Shown piece by piece: positions 22,102-34,155 of a stretch of DNA of 64,000 nt. Under the pieces are notes generated by a model. The model was not told where the DNA came from, ran no database searches, and was given only the letters and a program-made list of their open reading frames with translations. How positions within the stretch are numbered: the first letter of the stretch is position 1; the number at the start of each line of letters is the position of its first letter. The position numbers and the translations under genes are program-made. Source of the DNA: Bugulina stolonifera (Eukaryota > Bryozoa > Gymnolaemata > Cheilostomatida > Bugulidae); NCBI GenBank assembly GCA_935421135.1, contig OW285190.1:434001-498000 (forward strand), given 5' to 3'.

Positions 22102-24152
22102 AGTGACTGAAACACATTGTTACAAACAGCAATTTGGTACAAAACACACTTAAAACTTACTTTCATGCAATATTGAACATCTTTTACTAGTTTACAAACT
22201 AATAACTCAAGTGAATTTGTCAAAAATCACAAATTTGACATTATGTTTCATGTTTACAAAGTTGAATATTGTATGGAAAGTCATGTTTTATTGATTTTCA
22301 TTCAAATAATGCATTCTGAACGTTGCAAAAATGACTGAAACACATTGTTACAAACAGCAATTTGGTACAAAACACAATGAAAACTCACTTTCATGCAATA
22401 TTGAACATCTTTTACTAGTTTACAAACTAATAACTCAAGTGAATTTGCCAAAAATCACAAATTTGACATTATGTTTCATGTTTACAAAGTTGAATATTGT
22501 ATGGAAAGTCAAGTTTTATTGATTTTCATTCAAATTACGCATTCTGAACATTGCAAAAGTGACTGAAACACATTGTTACAAACAGCAATTTGGTACAAAA
22601 CACACTTAAAACTTACTTTCATGCAATATTGAACATCTTTTACTAGTTTACAATCTAATAACTCAAATGAATTTGTCAAAAATCACAAATTTGACATTAT
22701 GTTTCATGTTTACAAAGTTAAATATTGTATGCAAAGTCATGTTTTATTGATTTTCATTCAAATTATGCATTCTGAACATTGCAAAAGTGACTGAAACACA
22801 TTGTTACAAACAGCAATTTGGTACAAAACACACTTAAAACTTACTTTCATGCAATATTGAACATCTTTTACTAGTTTACAAACTAATAACTCAAGTGAAT
22901 TTGCCAAAAATCACAAATTTGACATTATGTTTCATGTTTGCAAAGTTAAATATTGTATACAAAGTCAAGTTTTATTGATTTTCATTCAAATTACGCATTC
23001 TGAACATTGCAAAAGTGACTGAAACACATTGTTACAAACAGCAATTTGGTACAAAACACACTTAAAACTTACTTTCATGCAATATTGAACATCTTTTACT
23101 AGTTTACAATCTAATAACTCAAATGAATTTGTCAAAAATCACAAATTTGACATTATGTTTCATGTTTACAAAGTTAAATATTGTATGCAAAGTCATGTTT
23201 TATTGATTTTCATTCAAATTATGCATTCTGAACATTGCAAAAGTGACTGAAACACATTGTTGCACACAGCAATTTGGTACAAAACACAATGAAAACTCAC
23301 TTTCATGCAATATTGAACATCTTTTGCTAGTTTACAAACTAATAACTCAAGTGAATTTGCCAAAAATCACAAATTTGACATTATGTTTCATGTTTACAAA
23401 GTTGAATATTGTATGGAAAGTACTGTTTTATTGATTTTCATTCAAATAAGGCATTCTGAACATTGCAAAAGTGACTGAAACACATTGTTACAAACAGCAA
23501 TTTGGTACAAAACACACTTAAAACTTACTCTCATGCAATATTGAACATCTTTTACTAGTTTACAAACTAATAACTCAAGTGAATTTGCCAAAAATCACAA
23601 ATTTGACATTATGTTTCATGTTTGCAAAGTTGAATATTGCTTGCAAAGCCATGTCTTTTGATTTTTATTCAAATTATGGAGTCTGAACATTGCAAAAGTA
23701 TATGAAACACATTGTTGCACACAGCAATTTGGTACAAAACACACTGAAAACTTACTTTCATGCAATATTGAACATCTTTTAGTAGTTTACAATCTAATAA
23801 CTCAAGTGAATTTGTTAAAAATCACAAATTTGACATGATGTTTCATGTTTGCAAAGTTGAATATTGCTTGCAAAGCCATGTTTTGTTGATTTTTATTCAA
23901 ATTATGCAGTCTGAACATTGCAAAAGTATATGAAACACATTGTTGCACACAGCAATTTGGTACAAAACACAATGAAAACTCACTTTCATGCAATATTGAA
24001 CATCTTTTACTAGTTTACAAACTAATAACTCAAATGAATTTGTCAAAAATCCCGAATTTGACATTATGTTTCATGTTTGCAAAGTTAAATATTGTATGCA
24101 AAGTCATGTTTTATTGATTTTCATTCAAATTATGCATTCTGAACATTGCAAA
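22102..24152 (+). repeat. Transitional block M-N/V-Q-R-Q-S-T-U-B2
   Basis: Starts: M 22102, chimera 22330, Q 22558, R 22786, Q 23014, S 23242, T 23470 (227 bp), U 23697, B2 23925. First appearance of the Q, R, S and T classes that dominate the right part. The copy at 22330 starts like N (aatgactg) but has aatgaaaactcac, ttgcc and a tcaag/attacgc end, like V2. Confidence 0.88.
23242..23696 (+). repeat. Monomer pair S-T (228 + 227 bp)
   Basis: S (23242) has agtgactg with gcacac, tcac, tttgctag, ttgcc, tactg and ataaggcattctg. T (23470) has ttactctc, ttgcc, cttgcaaagcc and a 1-bp deletion before gattttt, ending attatggagtctg. S: 34156, 43937, 49401. T: 28917, 34384, 41888, 44165, 49629. The 23470 copy has atgtcttttg rather than atgttttttg. 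Confidence 0.9.
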
Positions 24153-26192
24153 AGTGACTGAAACACATTGTTACAAAGAGCAGTTTGATACAAAACACAC
24201 TTAAAACTTACTTTCATGCAATATTGAACATCTTTTACTAGTTTACAATCTAATAACTCAAGTGAATTTGTTAAAAATCACAAATTTGACATTACGTTTC
24301 ATGTTTGCAAAGTTGAATATTGCTTGCAAAGCCATGTTTTATTGATTTTTATTCAAACTATGCAGTCTGAACATTGCAAAAGTGAATGAAACACATTGTT
24401 GCACACAGCAATTTGGTACAAAACACAATGAAAACTTACTTTCATGCAATATTGAACATCTTTTACTAGTTTACAAACTAATAACTCAAATGAATTTGTC
24501 AAAAATCCGGAATTTGACATTATGTTTCATGTTTGCAAAGTTAAATATTGTATGCAAAGTCATGTTTTATTGATTTTCATTCAAATTATGCATTCTGAAC
24601 ATTGCAAAAGTGAATGAAACACATTGTTGCACACAGCAATTTGGTACAAAACACAATGAAAACTTACTTTCATGCAATATTGAACATCTTTTACTAGTTT
24701 ACAAACTAATAACTCAAGTGAATTTGTCAAAAATCACAAATTTGACATTATGTTTCACGTTTACAAAGTTGAATATTGCATGGAAAGTCATGTTTTATTG
24801 ATTTTCATTCAAATTATGCATACTGAACATTGCAAAAGTGAATGAAACACATTGTTACAGACAGCAATTTGGTACAAAACACAATGAAAACTGACTTTCA
24901 TGCAATATTGAACATCTTTTACTAGTTTACAAACTAATAACTCAAGTGAATTTGTCAAAAATCACAAATTTGACATTATGTTTCATGTTTGCAAAATTGA
25001 ATATTGCTTGCAAAGCCATGTTTTATTGATTTTTATTCAAATTATGCAGTCTGAACATTGCAAAAGTGAATGAAACACATTGTTGCACACAGCAATTTGG
25101 TACAAAACACAATGAAAACTTACTTTCATGCAATATTGAACATCTTTTACTAGTTTACAAACTAATAACTCAAGTGAATTTGTCAAAAATCACAAATTTG
25201 ACATTATGTTACATGTTTGCAAAGTTAAATTTGTATACAAAGTCATGTTTTATTGATTTTCATACAAATTACGCAGTCTGAGCATTGCAAAAGTGAATGA
25301 AACACATTGTTGCACACAGCAATTTGGTACAAAACACACCTAAAACTTACTTTCATGCAATATTGAACATCTTTTACTAGTTTACAAACTAATAACTCAA
25401 ATGAATTTGTCGAAAATCACAAATTTGACATTATGTTTCATGTTTGCAAAGTTAAATTTGTATACAAAGTCATGTTTTATTGATTTTCATTCAAATTACG
25501 CATTCTGAACATTGCAAAAGTGACTGAAACACATTGTTACAAACAGCAATTTGGTACAAAACACACTTAAAACTTACTTTCATGCAATATTGAACATCTT
25601 TTACTAGTTTACAAACTAATAACTCAAGTGAATTTGTCAAAAATCACAAATTTGACATTATGTTTCATGTTTACAAAGTTGAATATTGTATGGAAAGTCA
25701 TGTTTTATTGATTTTCATTCAAATAATGCATTCTGAACGTTGCAAAAATGACTGAAACACATTGTTACAAACAGCAATTTGGTACAAAACACACTTAAAA
25801 CTTACTTTCATGCAATATTGAACGTCTTTTACTAGTTTACAAACTAATAACTCAAATGAATTTGTCAAAAATCACAAATTTGACATTATGTTTCATGTTT
25901 ACAAAGTTGAATATTGTATGGAAAGTACTGTTTTATTGATTTTCATTCAAATAATGCATTCTGAACGTTGCAAAAGTGACTGAAACACATTGTTACAAAC
26001 AGCAATTTGGTACAAAACACACTTAAAACTTACTTTCATGCAATATTTAACATCTTTTACTAGTTTACAAACTAATAACTCAAATGAATTTGTCAAAAAT
26101 CCCGAATTTGACATTATGTTTCATGTTTGCAAAGTTAAATATTGTATGTTTTATTGATTTTCATTCAAATTATGCATTCTGAACATTGCAAA
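24153..26192 (+). repeat. 9-monomer HOR C-D-E-J-K-L-M-N-O, copy 1 (2040 bp)
   Basis: Starts: C 24153, D 24381, E 24609, J 24837, K 25065, L 25292, M 25519, N 25747, O 25975. The unit is 9 x 228 minus 12 because of the deletions in K, L and O. Its C has a private acaaagagcag, and its E has a private cacgtttac. Both recur in the next copy. Confidence 0.96.
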
Positions 26193-28232
26193 AGTGACTG
26201 AAACACATTGTTACAAAGAGCAGTTTGATACAAAACACACTTAAAACTTACTTTCATGCAATATTGAACATCTTTTACTAGTTTACAATCTAATAACTCA
26301 AGTGAATTTGTTAAAAATCACAAATTTGACATTATGTTTCATGTTTGCAAAGTTGAATATTGCTTGCAAAGCCATGTTTTATTGATTTTTATTCAAACTA
26401 TGCAGTCTGAACATTGCAAAAGTGAATGAAACACATTGTTGCACACAGCAATTTGGTACAAAACACAATGAAAACTTACTTTCATGCAATATTGAACATC
26501 TTTTACTAGTTTACAAACTAATAACTCAAATGAATTTGTCAAAAATCCGGAATTTGACATTATGTTTCATGTTTGCAAAGTTAAATATTGTATGCAAAGT
26601 CATGTTTTATTGATTTTCATTCAAATTATGCATTCTGAACATTGCAAAAGTGAATGAAACACATTGTTGCACACAGCAATTTGGTACAAAACACAATGAA
26701 AACTTACTTTCATGCAATATTGAACATCTTTTACTAGTTTACAAACTAATAACTCAAGTGAATTTGTCAAAAATCACAAATTTGACATTATGTTTCACGT
26801 TTACAAAGTTGAATATTGCATGGAAAGTCATGTTTTATTGATTTTCATTCAAATTATGCATACTGAACATTGCAAAAGTGAATGAAACACATTGTTACAG
26901 ACAGCAATTTGGTACAAAACACAATGAAAACTGACTTTCATGCAATATTGAACATCTTTTACTAGTTTACAAACTAATAACTCAAGTGAATTTGTCAAAA
27001 ATCACAAATTTGACATTATGTTTCATGTTTGCAAAATTGAATATTGCTTGCAAAGCCATGTTTTATTGATTTTTATTCAAATTATGCAGTCTGAACATTG
27101 CAAAAGTGAATGAAACACATTGTTGCACACAGCAATTTGGTACAAAACACAATGAAAACTTACTTTCATGCAATATTGAACATCTTTTACTAGTTTACAA
27201 ACTAATAACTCAAGTGAATTTGTCAAAAATCACAAATTTGACATTATGTTACATGTTTGCAAAGTTAAATTTGTATACAAAGTCATGTTTTATTGATTTT
27301 CATACAAATTACGCAGTCTGAGCATTGCAAAAGTGAATGAAACACATTGTTGCACACAGCAATTTGGTACAAAACACACCTAAAACTTACTTTCATGCAA
27401 TATTGAACATCTTTTACTAGTTTACAAACTAATAACTCAAATGAATTTGTCGAAAATCACAAATTTGACATTATGTTTCATGTTTGCAAAGTTAAATTTG
27501 TATACAAAGTCATGTTTTATTGATTTTCATTCAAATTACGCATTCTGAACATTGCAAAAGTGACTGAAACACATTGTTACAAACAGCAATTTGGTACAAA
27601 ACACACTTAAAACTTACTTTCATGCAATATTGAACATCTTTTACTAGTTTACAAACTAATAACTCAAGTGAATTTGTCAAAAATCACGAATTTGACATTA
27701 TGTTTCATGTTTACAAAGTTGAATATTGTATGGAAAGTCATGTTTTATTGATTTTCATTCAAATAATGCATTCTGAACGTTGCAAAAATGACTGAAACAC
27801 ATTGTTACAAACAGCAATTTGGTACAAAACACACTTAAAACTTACTTTCATGCAATATTGAACGTCTTTTACTAGTTTACAAACTAATAACTCAAATGAA
27901 TTTGTCAAAAATCACAAATTTGACATTATGTTTCATGTTTACAAAGTTGAATATTGTATGGAAAGTACTGTTTTATTGATTTTCATTCAAATAATGCATT
28001 CTGAACGTTGCAAAAGTGACTGAAACACATTGTTACAAACAGCAATTTGGTACAAAACACACTTAAAACTTACTTTCATGCAATATTTAACATCTTTTAC
28101 TAGTTTACAAACTAATAACTCAAATGAATTTGTCAAAAATCCCGAATTTGACATTATGTTTCATGTTTGCAAAGTTAAATATTGTATGTTTTATTGATTT
28201 TCATTCAAATTATGCATTCTGAACATTGCAAA
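26193..28232 (+). repeat. 9-monomer HOR C-D-E-J-K-L-M-N-O, copy 2 (2040 bp)
   Basis: Starts: C 26193, D 26421, E 26649, J 26877, K 27105, L 27332, M 27559, N 27787, O 28015. It is almost identical to 24153-26192. The two differences I noticed are attacg versus attatg in C and cacgaat versus cacaaat in M. Position and near identity indicate a recent tandem duplication. Confidence 0.96.
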
Positions 28233-29371
28233 AGTGACTGAAACACATTGTTACAAACAGCAATTTGGTACAAAACACACTTAAAACTTACTTTCATGCA
28301 ATATTGAACATCTTTTACTAGTTTACAAACTAATAACTCAAGTGAATTTGTCAAAAATCACAAATTTGACATTATGTTTCATGTTTGCAAAGTTGAATAT
28401 TGCTTGCAAAGCCATGTTTTATTGATTTTCATTCAAATTATGCATACTGAACATTGCAAAAGTGAATGAAACACATTGTTACAGACAGCAATTCGGTACA
28501 AAACACACTGAAAACTTACTTTCATGCAATATTGAACATCTTTTAGTAGTTTACAATCTAATAACTCAAGTGAATTTGTTAAAAATCACAAATTTGACAT
28601 GATGTTTCATGTTTGCAAAGTTGAATATTGCTTGCAAAGCCATGTTTTATTGATTTTTATTCAAACTATGCAGTCTGAGCATTGCAAGAGTGAATGAAAC
28701 ACATTGTTGCACACAGCAATTTGGTACAAACCACAATGAAAACTTACTTTCATGCAATATTGAACATCTTTTACTAGTTTACAAACTAATAACTCAAGTG
28801 AATTTGTCAAAAATCACAAATTTGACATTATGTCTTATGTCTACAAAGTTGAATATTGTATGGAAAGTACTGTTTTATTGATTTTCATTCAAATAAGGCA
28901 TTCTGAACATTGCAAAAGTGACTGAAACACATTGTTACAAACAGCAATTTGGTACAAAACACACTTAAAACTTACTCTCATGCAATATTGAACATCTTTT
29001 ACTAGTTTACAAACTAATAACTCAAGTGAATTTGCCAAAAATCACAAATTTGACATTATGTTTCATGTTTGCAAAGTTGAATATTGCTTGCAAAGCCATG
29101 TTTTTTGATTTTTATTCAAATTATGGAGTCTGAACATTGCAAAAGTATATGAAACACATTGTTGCACACAGCAATTTGGTACAAAACACACTGAAAACTT
29201 ACTTTCATTCAATATTGAACATCTTTTAGTAGTTTACAATCTAATAACTCAAGTGAATTTGTTAAAAATCACAAGTTTGACATGATGTTTCATGTTTGCA
29301 AAGTTGAATATTGCTTGCAAAGCCCTGTTTTATTGATTTTTATTCAAACTATGCAGTCTGAGCATTGCAAG
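28233..29371 (+). repeat. Block F-G-A/S-T-U2 (1139 bp)
   Basis: Starts: F 28233, G 28461, A/S chimera 28689, T 28917 (227 bp), U2 29144. The A/S copy begins with the A marker accacaatg and ends with the S markers tatggaaagtactg and ataagg. It also carries the private triplet of changes gtcttatgtctac. The same five-monomer block recurs at 41204-42342. Confidence 0.93.
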
Positions 29372-30967
29372 AGTGAATGAAACACATTGTTGCACACAGC
29401 AATTTGGTACAAACCACAATGAAAACTTACTTTCATGCAATATTGAACATCTTTTACTAGTTTACAAACTAATAACTCAAATGAATTTGTCAAAAATCCC
29501 GAATTTGACATTATGTTTCATGTTTGCAAAGTTAAATATTGTATGCAAAGTCATGTTTTATTGATTTTCATTCAAATTATGCATTCTGAACATTGCAAAA
29601 GTGAATGAAACACATTGTTGCACACAGCAATTTGGTACAAAACACAATGAAAACTTACTTTCATGCAATATTGAACATCTTTTACTAGTTTACAAACTAA
29701 TAACTCAAGTGAATTCGCCAAAAATCACAAATTTGACATTATGTTTCATGTTTGCAAAGTTGAATATTGCTTGCAAAGCCATGTTTTGTTGATTTTTATT
29801 CAAATTATGCAGTCTGAACATTGCAAAAGTATATGAAACACATTGTTGCACACAGCAATTTGGTACAAAACACAATGAAAACTCACTTTCATGCAATATT
29901 GAACATCTTTTACTAGTTTACAAACTAATAACTCAAGTGAATTTGCCAAAAATCACACATTTGACATTATGTTTCATGTTTACAAAGTTGAATATTGTAT
30001 GGAAAGTACTGTTTTATTGATTTTCATTCAAATAATGCATTCTGAACATTGCAAAAGTGACTGAAACACATTGTTACAAACAGCAATTTGGTACAAAACA
30101 CACTTAAAACTTACTTTCATGCAATATTGAACATCTTTTACTAGTTTACAATCTAATAACTCAAATGAATTTGTCAAAAATCACAAATTTGACATTATGT
30201 TTCATGTTTACAAAGTTAAATATTGTATGCAAAGTCATGTTTTATTGATTTTCATTCAAATTATGCATTCTGAACATTGCAAAAGTGACTGAAACACATT
30301 GTTACAAACAGCAATTTGGTACAAAACACACTTAAAACTTACTTTCATGCAATATTGAACATCTTTTACTAGTTTACAAACTAATAACTCAAGTGAATTC
30401 GCCAAAAATCACAAATTTGACATTATGTTTCATGTTTGCAAAGTTGAATATTGCTTGCAAAGCCATGTTTTGTTGATTTTTATTCAAATTATGCAGTCTG
30501 AACATTGCAAAAGTATATGAAACACATTGTTGCACACAGCAATTTGGTACAAAACACAATGAAAACTCACTTTCATGCAATATTGAACATCTTTTACTAG
30601 TTTACAAACTAATAACTCAAGTGAATTTGCCAAAAATCACAAATTTGACATTATGTTTCATGTTTACAAAGTTGAATATTGTATGGAAAGTCAAGTTTTA
30701 TTGATTTTCATTCAAATTACGCATTCTGAACATTGCAAAAGTGACTGAAACACATTGTTACAAACAGCAATTTGGTACAAAACACACTTAAAACTTACTT
30801 TCATGCAAGATTGAACATCTTTTACTAGTTTACAATCTAATAACTCAAATGAATTTGTCAAAAATCACAAATTTGACATTATGTTTCATGTTTACAAAGT
30901 TAAATATTGTATGCAAAGTCATGTTTTATTGATTTTCATTCAAATTATGCATTCTGAACATTGCAAA
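29372..30967 (+). repeat. Block A2-H2-V-Q-W-V2-Q2
   Basis: Starts: A2 29372, H2 29600, V 29828, Q 30056, W 30284, V2 30512, Q2 30740. This is where the right-hand repertoire begins. A2 is A with catgtttgc and caaagtc, and H2 is H with a ttttgttg end. V starts with agtatatg, has tcac and ttgcc, and ends tactg plus ataatg. V at 29828 has a private cacacattt. Confidence 0.9.
30284..30511 (+). repeat. Monomer class W (228 bp)
   Basis: W starts as agtgactg/acaaac/acttaaaac and finishes as H2 (gaattcgcc, cttgcaaagcc, ttttgttg), so it looks like a stabilised chimera of an R/Q-like 5' part and an H2 3' part. Copies: 53043, 56005, 59650, 60789, 62611. It is always followed by a V or V2. Confidence 0.88.
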
Positions 30968-31879
30968 AGTGACTGAAACACATTGTTACAAACAGCAATT
31001 TGGTACAAAACACACTTAAAACTTACTTTCATGCAATATTGAACATCTTTTACTAGTTTACAAACTAATAACTCAAGTGAATTTGTTAAAAATCACAAAT
31101 TTGACATGATGTTTCATGTTTGCAAAGTTGAATATTGCTTGCAAAGCCATGTTTTATTGATTTTTATTCAAACTATGCAGTCTGAGCATTGCAAGAGTGA
31201 ATGAAACACATTGTTGCACACAGCAATTTGGTACAAACCACAATGAAAACTTACTTTCATGCAATATTGAACATCTTTTACTAGTTTACAAACTAATAAC
31301 TCAAATGAATTTGTCAAAAATCCCGAATTTGACATTATGTTTCATGTTTGCAAAGTTAAATATTGTATGCAAAGTCATGTTTTATTGATTTTCATTCAAA
31401 TTATGCATTCTGAACATTGCAAAAGTGAATGAAACACATTGTTGCACACAGCAATTTGGTACAAAACACAATGAAAACTTACTTTCATGCAATATTGAAC
31501 ATCTTTTACTAGTTTACAAACTAATAACTCAAGTGAATTCGCCAAAAATCACAAATTTGACATTATGTTTCATGTTTGCAAAGTTGAATATTGCTTGCAA
31601 AGCCATGTTTTGTTGATTTTTATTCAAATTATGCAGTCTGAACATTGCAAAAGTATATGAAACACATTGTTGCACACAGCAATTTGGTACAAAACACAAT
31701 GAAAACTCACTTTCATGCAATATTGAACATCTTTTACTAGTTTACAAACTAATAACTCAAGTGCATTTGCCAAAAATCACAAATTTGACATTATGTTTCA
31801 TGTTTACAAAGTTGAATATTGTATGGAAAGTACTGTTTTATTGATTTTCATTCAAATAATGCATTCTGAACATTGCAAA

Positions 31880-32105
31880 AGTGACTGAAACACATTGTTA
31901 CAAACAGCAATTTGGTACAAAACACACTTAAAACTTACTCTCATGCAATATTGAACATCTTTTACTAGTACAAACTAATAACTCAAGTGAATTTGCCAAA
32001 AATCACAAATTTGACATTATGTTTCATGTTTGCAAAGTTGAATATTGCTTGCAAAGCCATGTTTTGTTGATTTTTATTCAAATTATGCAGTCTGAACATT
32101 GCAAA
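31880..32105 (+). repeat. Monomer class T2 (226 bp, 2-bp deletion)
   Basis: T2 has agtgactg, acaaac and ttactctc, and lacks two bases so that actagtttac becomes actagtac, then has ttgcc and a ttttgttg end. Copies start at 31880, 32790, 36432, 38710, 42799 (3' part replaced), 47125, 48035, 51677, 54639, 56461 and 61245. In the TK variants at 35523, 45304 and 50768 the 3' part is swapped for a K/L-like palindrome and a G-like end, giving 225 bp. T2 is the best length marker of the right-hand part. Confidence 0.94.
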
Positions 32106-33927
32106 AGTATATGAAACGCATTGTTGCACACAGCAATTTGGTACAAAACACAATGAAAACTCACTTTCATGCAATATTGAACATCTTTTACTAGTTTACA
32201 AACTAATAACTCAAATGAATTTGTCAAAAATCCCGAATTTGACATTATGTTTCATGTTTGCAAAGTTAAATATTGTATGCAAAGTCATGTTTTATTGATT
32301 TTCATTCAAATTATGCATTCTGAACATTGCAAAAGTGACTGAAACACATTGTTACAAACAGCAATTTGATACAAAACACACTTAAATCTTACTTTCATGC
32401 AATATTGAACAGCTTTTAGTAGTTTACAAACTAATAACTCAAGTGAATTCGCCAAAAATCACAAATTTGACATTATGTTTCATGTTTGCAAAGTTGAATA
32501 TTGCTTGCAAAGCCATGTTTTGTTGATTTTTATTCAAATTATGCAGTCTGAACATTGCAAAAGTATATGAAACACATTGTTGCACACAGCAATTTGGTAC
32601 AAAACACAATGAAAACTCACTTTCATGCAATATTGAACATCTTTTACTAGTTTACAAACTAATAACTCAAGTGAATTTGCCAAAAATCACAAATTTGACA
32701 TTATCTTTCATGTTTACAAAGTTGAATATTGTATGGAAAGTACTGTTTTATTGATTTTCATTCCAATTATGCATTCTGAACATTGCAAAAGTGACTGAAA
32801 CACATTGTTACAAACAGCAATTTGGTACAAAACACACTTAAAACTTACTCTCATGCTATATTGAACATCTTTTACTAGTACAAACTAATAACTCAAGTGA
32901 ATTTGCCAAAAATCACAAATTTGACATTATGTTTCATGTTTGCAAAGTTGAATATTGCTTGCAAAGCCATGTTTTGTTGATTTTTATTCAAATTATGCAG
33001 TCTGAACATTGCAAAAGTATATGAAACACATTGTTGCACACAGCAATTTGGTACAAAACACAATGAAAACTCACTTTCATGCAATATTGAACATCTTTTA
33101 CTAGTTTACAAACTAATAACTCAAATGAATTTGTCAAAAATCCCGAATTTGACATTATGTTTCATGTTTGCAAAGTTAAATATTGTATGCAAAGTCATGT
33201 TTTATTGATTTTCATTCAAATTATGCATTCTGAACATTGCAAAAGTGACTGAAACACATTGTTACAAACAGCAATTTGATACAAAACACACTTAAAACTT
33301 ACTTTCATGCAATATTGAACATCTTTTACTAGTTTACAATCTAATAACTCAAGTGAATTTGTTAAAAATCACAAATTTGACATTATGTTTCATGTTTGCA
33401 AAGTTGAATATTGCTTGCAAAGCCATGTTTTATTGATTTTTATTCAAACTATGCAGTCTGAACATTGCAAAAGTGAATGAAACACATTGTTGCACACAGC
33501 AATTTGGTACAAAACACAATGAAAACTTACTTTCATGCAATATTGAACATCTTTTACTAGTTTACAAACTAATAACTCAAATGAATTTGTCAAAAATCCG
33601 GAATTTGACATTATGTTTCATGTTTGCAAAGTTAAATATTGTATGCAATGTCATGTTTTATTGATTTTCATTCAAATTATGCATTCTGAACATTGCAAAA
33701 GTGACTGAAACACATTGTTACAAACAGCAATTTGGTACAAAACACACTTAAAACTTACTTTCATGCAATATTGAACATCTTTTACTAGTTTACAAACTAA
33801 TAACTCAAGTGAATTTGCCAAAAATCACAAATTTGACATTATGTTTCATGTTTGCAAAGTTAAATATTGTATACAAAGTCAAGTTTTATTGATTTTCATT
33901 CAAATTACGCATTCTGAACATTGCAAA

Positions 33928-34155
33928 AGTGACTGAAACACATTGTTACAAACAGCAATTTGGTACAAAACACACTTAAAACTTACTTTCATGCAATATG
34001 GAACATCTTTTACTAGTTTACAATCTAATAACTCAAATGAATTTGTCAAAAATCACAAATTTGACATTATGTTTCATGTTTACAAAGTTAAATATTGTAT
34101 GCAAAGTCATGTTTTATTGATTTTCATTCAAATTATGCATTCTGAACATTGCAAA
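33928..34155 (+). repeat. Monomer class Q, subtype Q1 (228 bp)
   Basis: Q has agtgactg, acaaac, acttaaaac, caatct, caaatg, ttgtcaaaaatcac, ttacaaagtt and tatgcaaagtcatg. Plain Q: 22558, 23014, 30056, 37570, 45985, 52815, 55777. Q1 has atatggaac (33928, 43709, 49173). Q2 has gcaagattg (30740, 53499, 58055, 58738, 60106, 63067, 63750). Q3 has acaatgaaaac (57599, 59422, 62383). The Q1 change extends a plus-strand frame to 73 codons, which I regard as chance. Confidence 0.88.
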
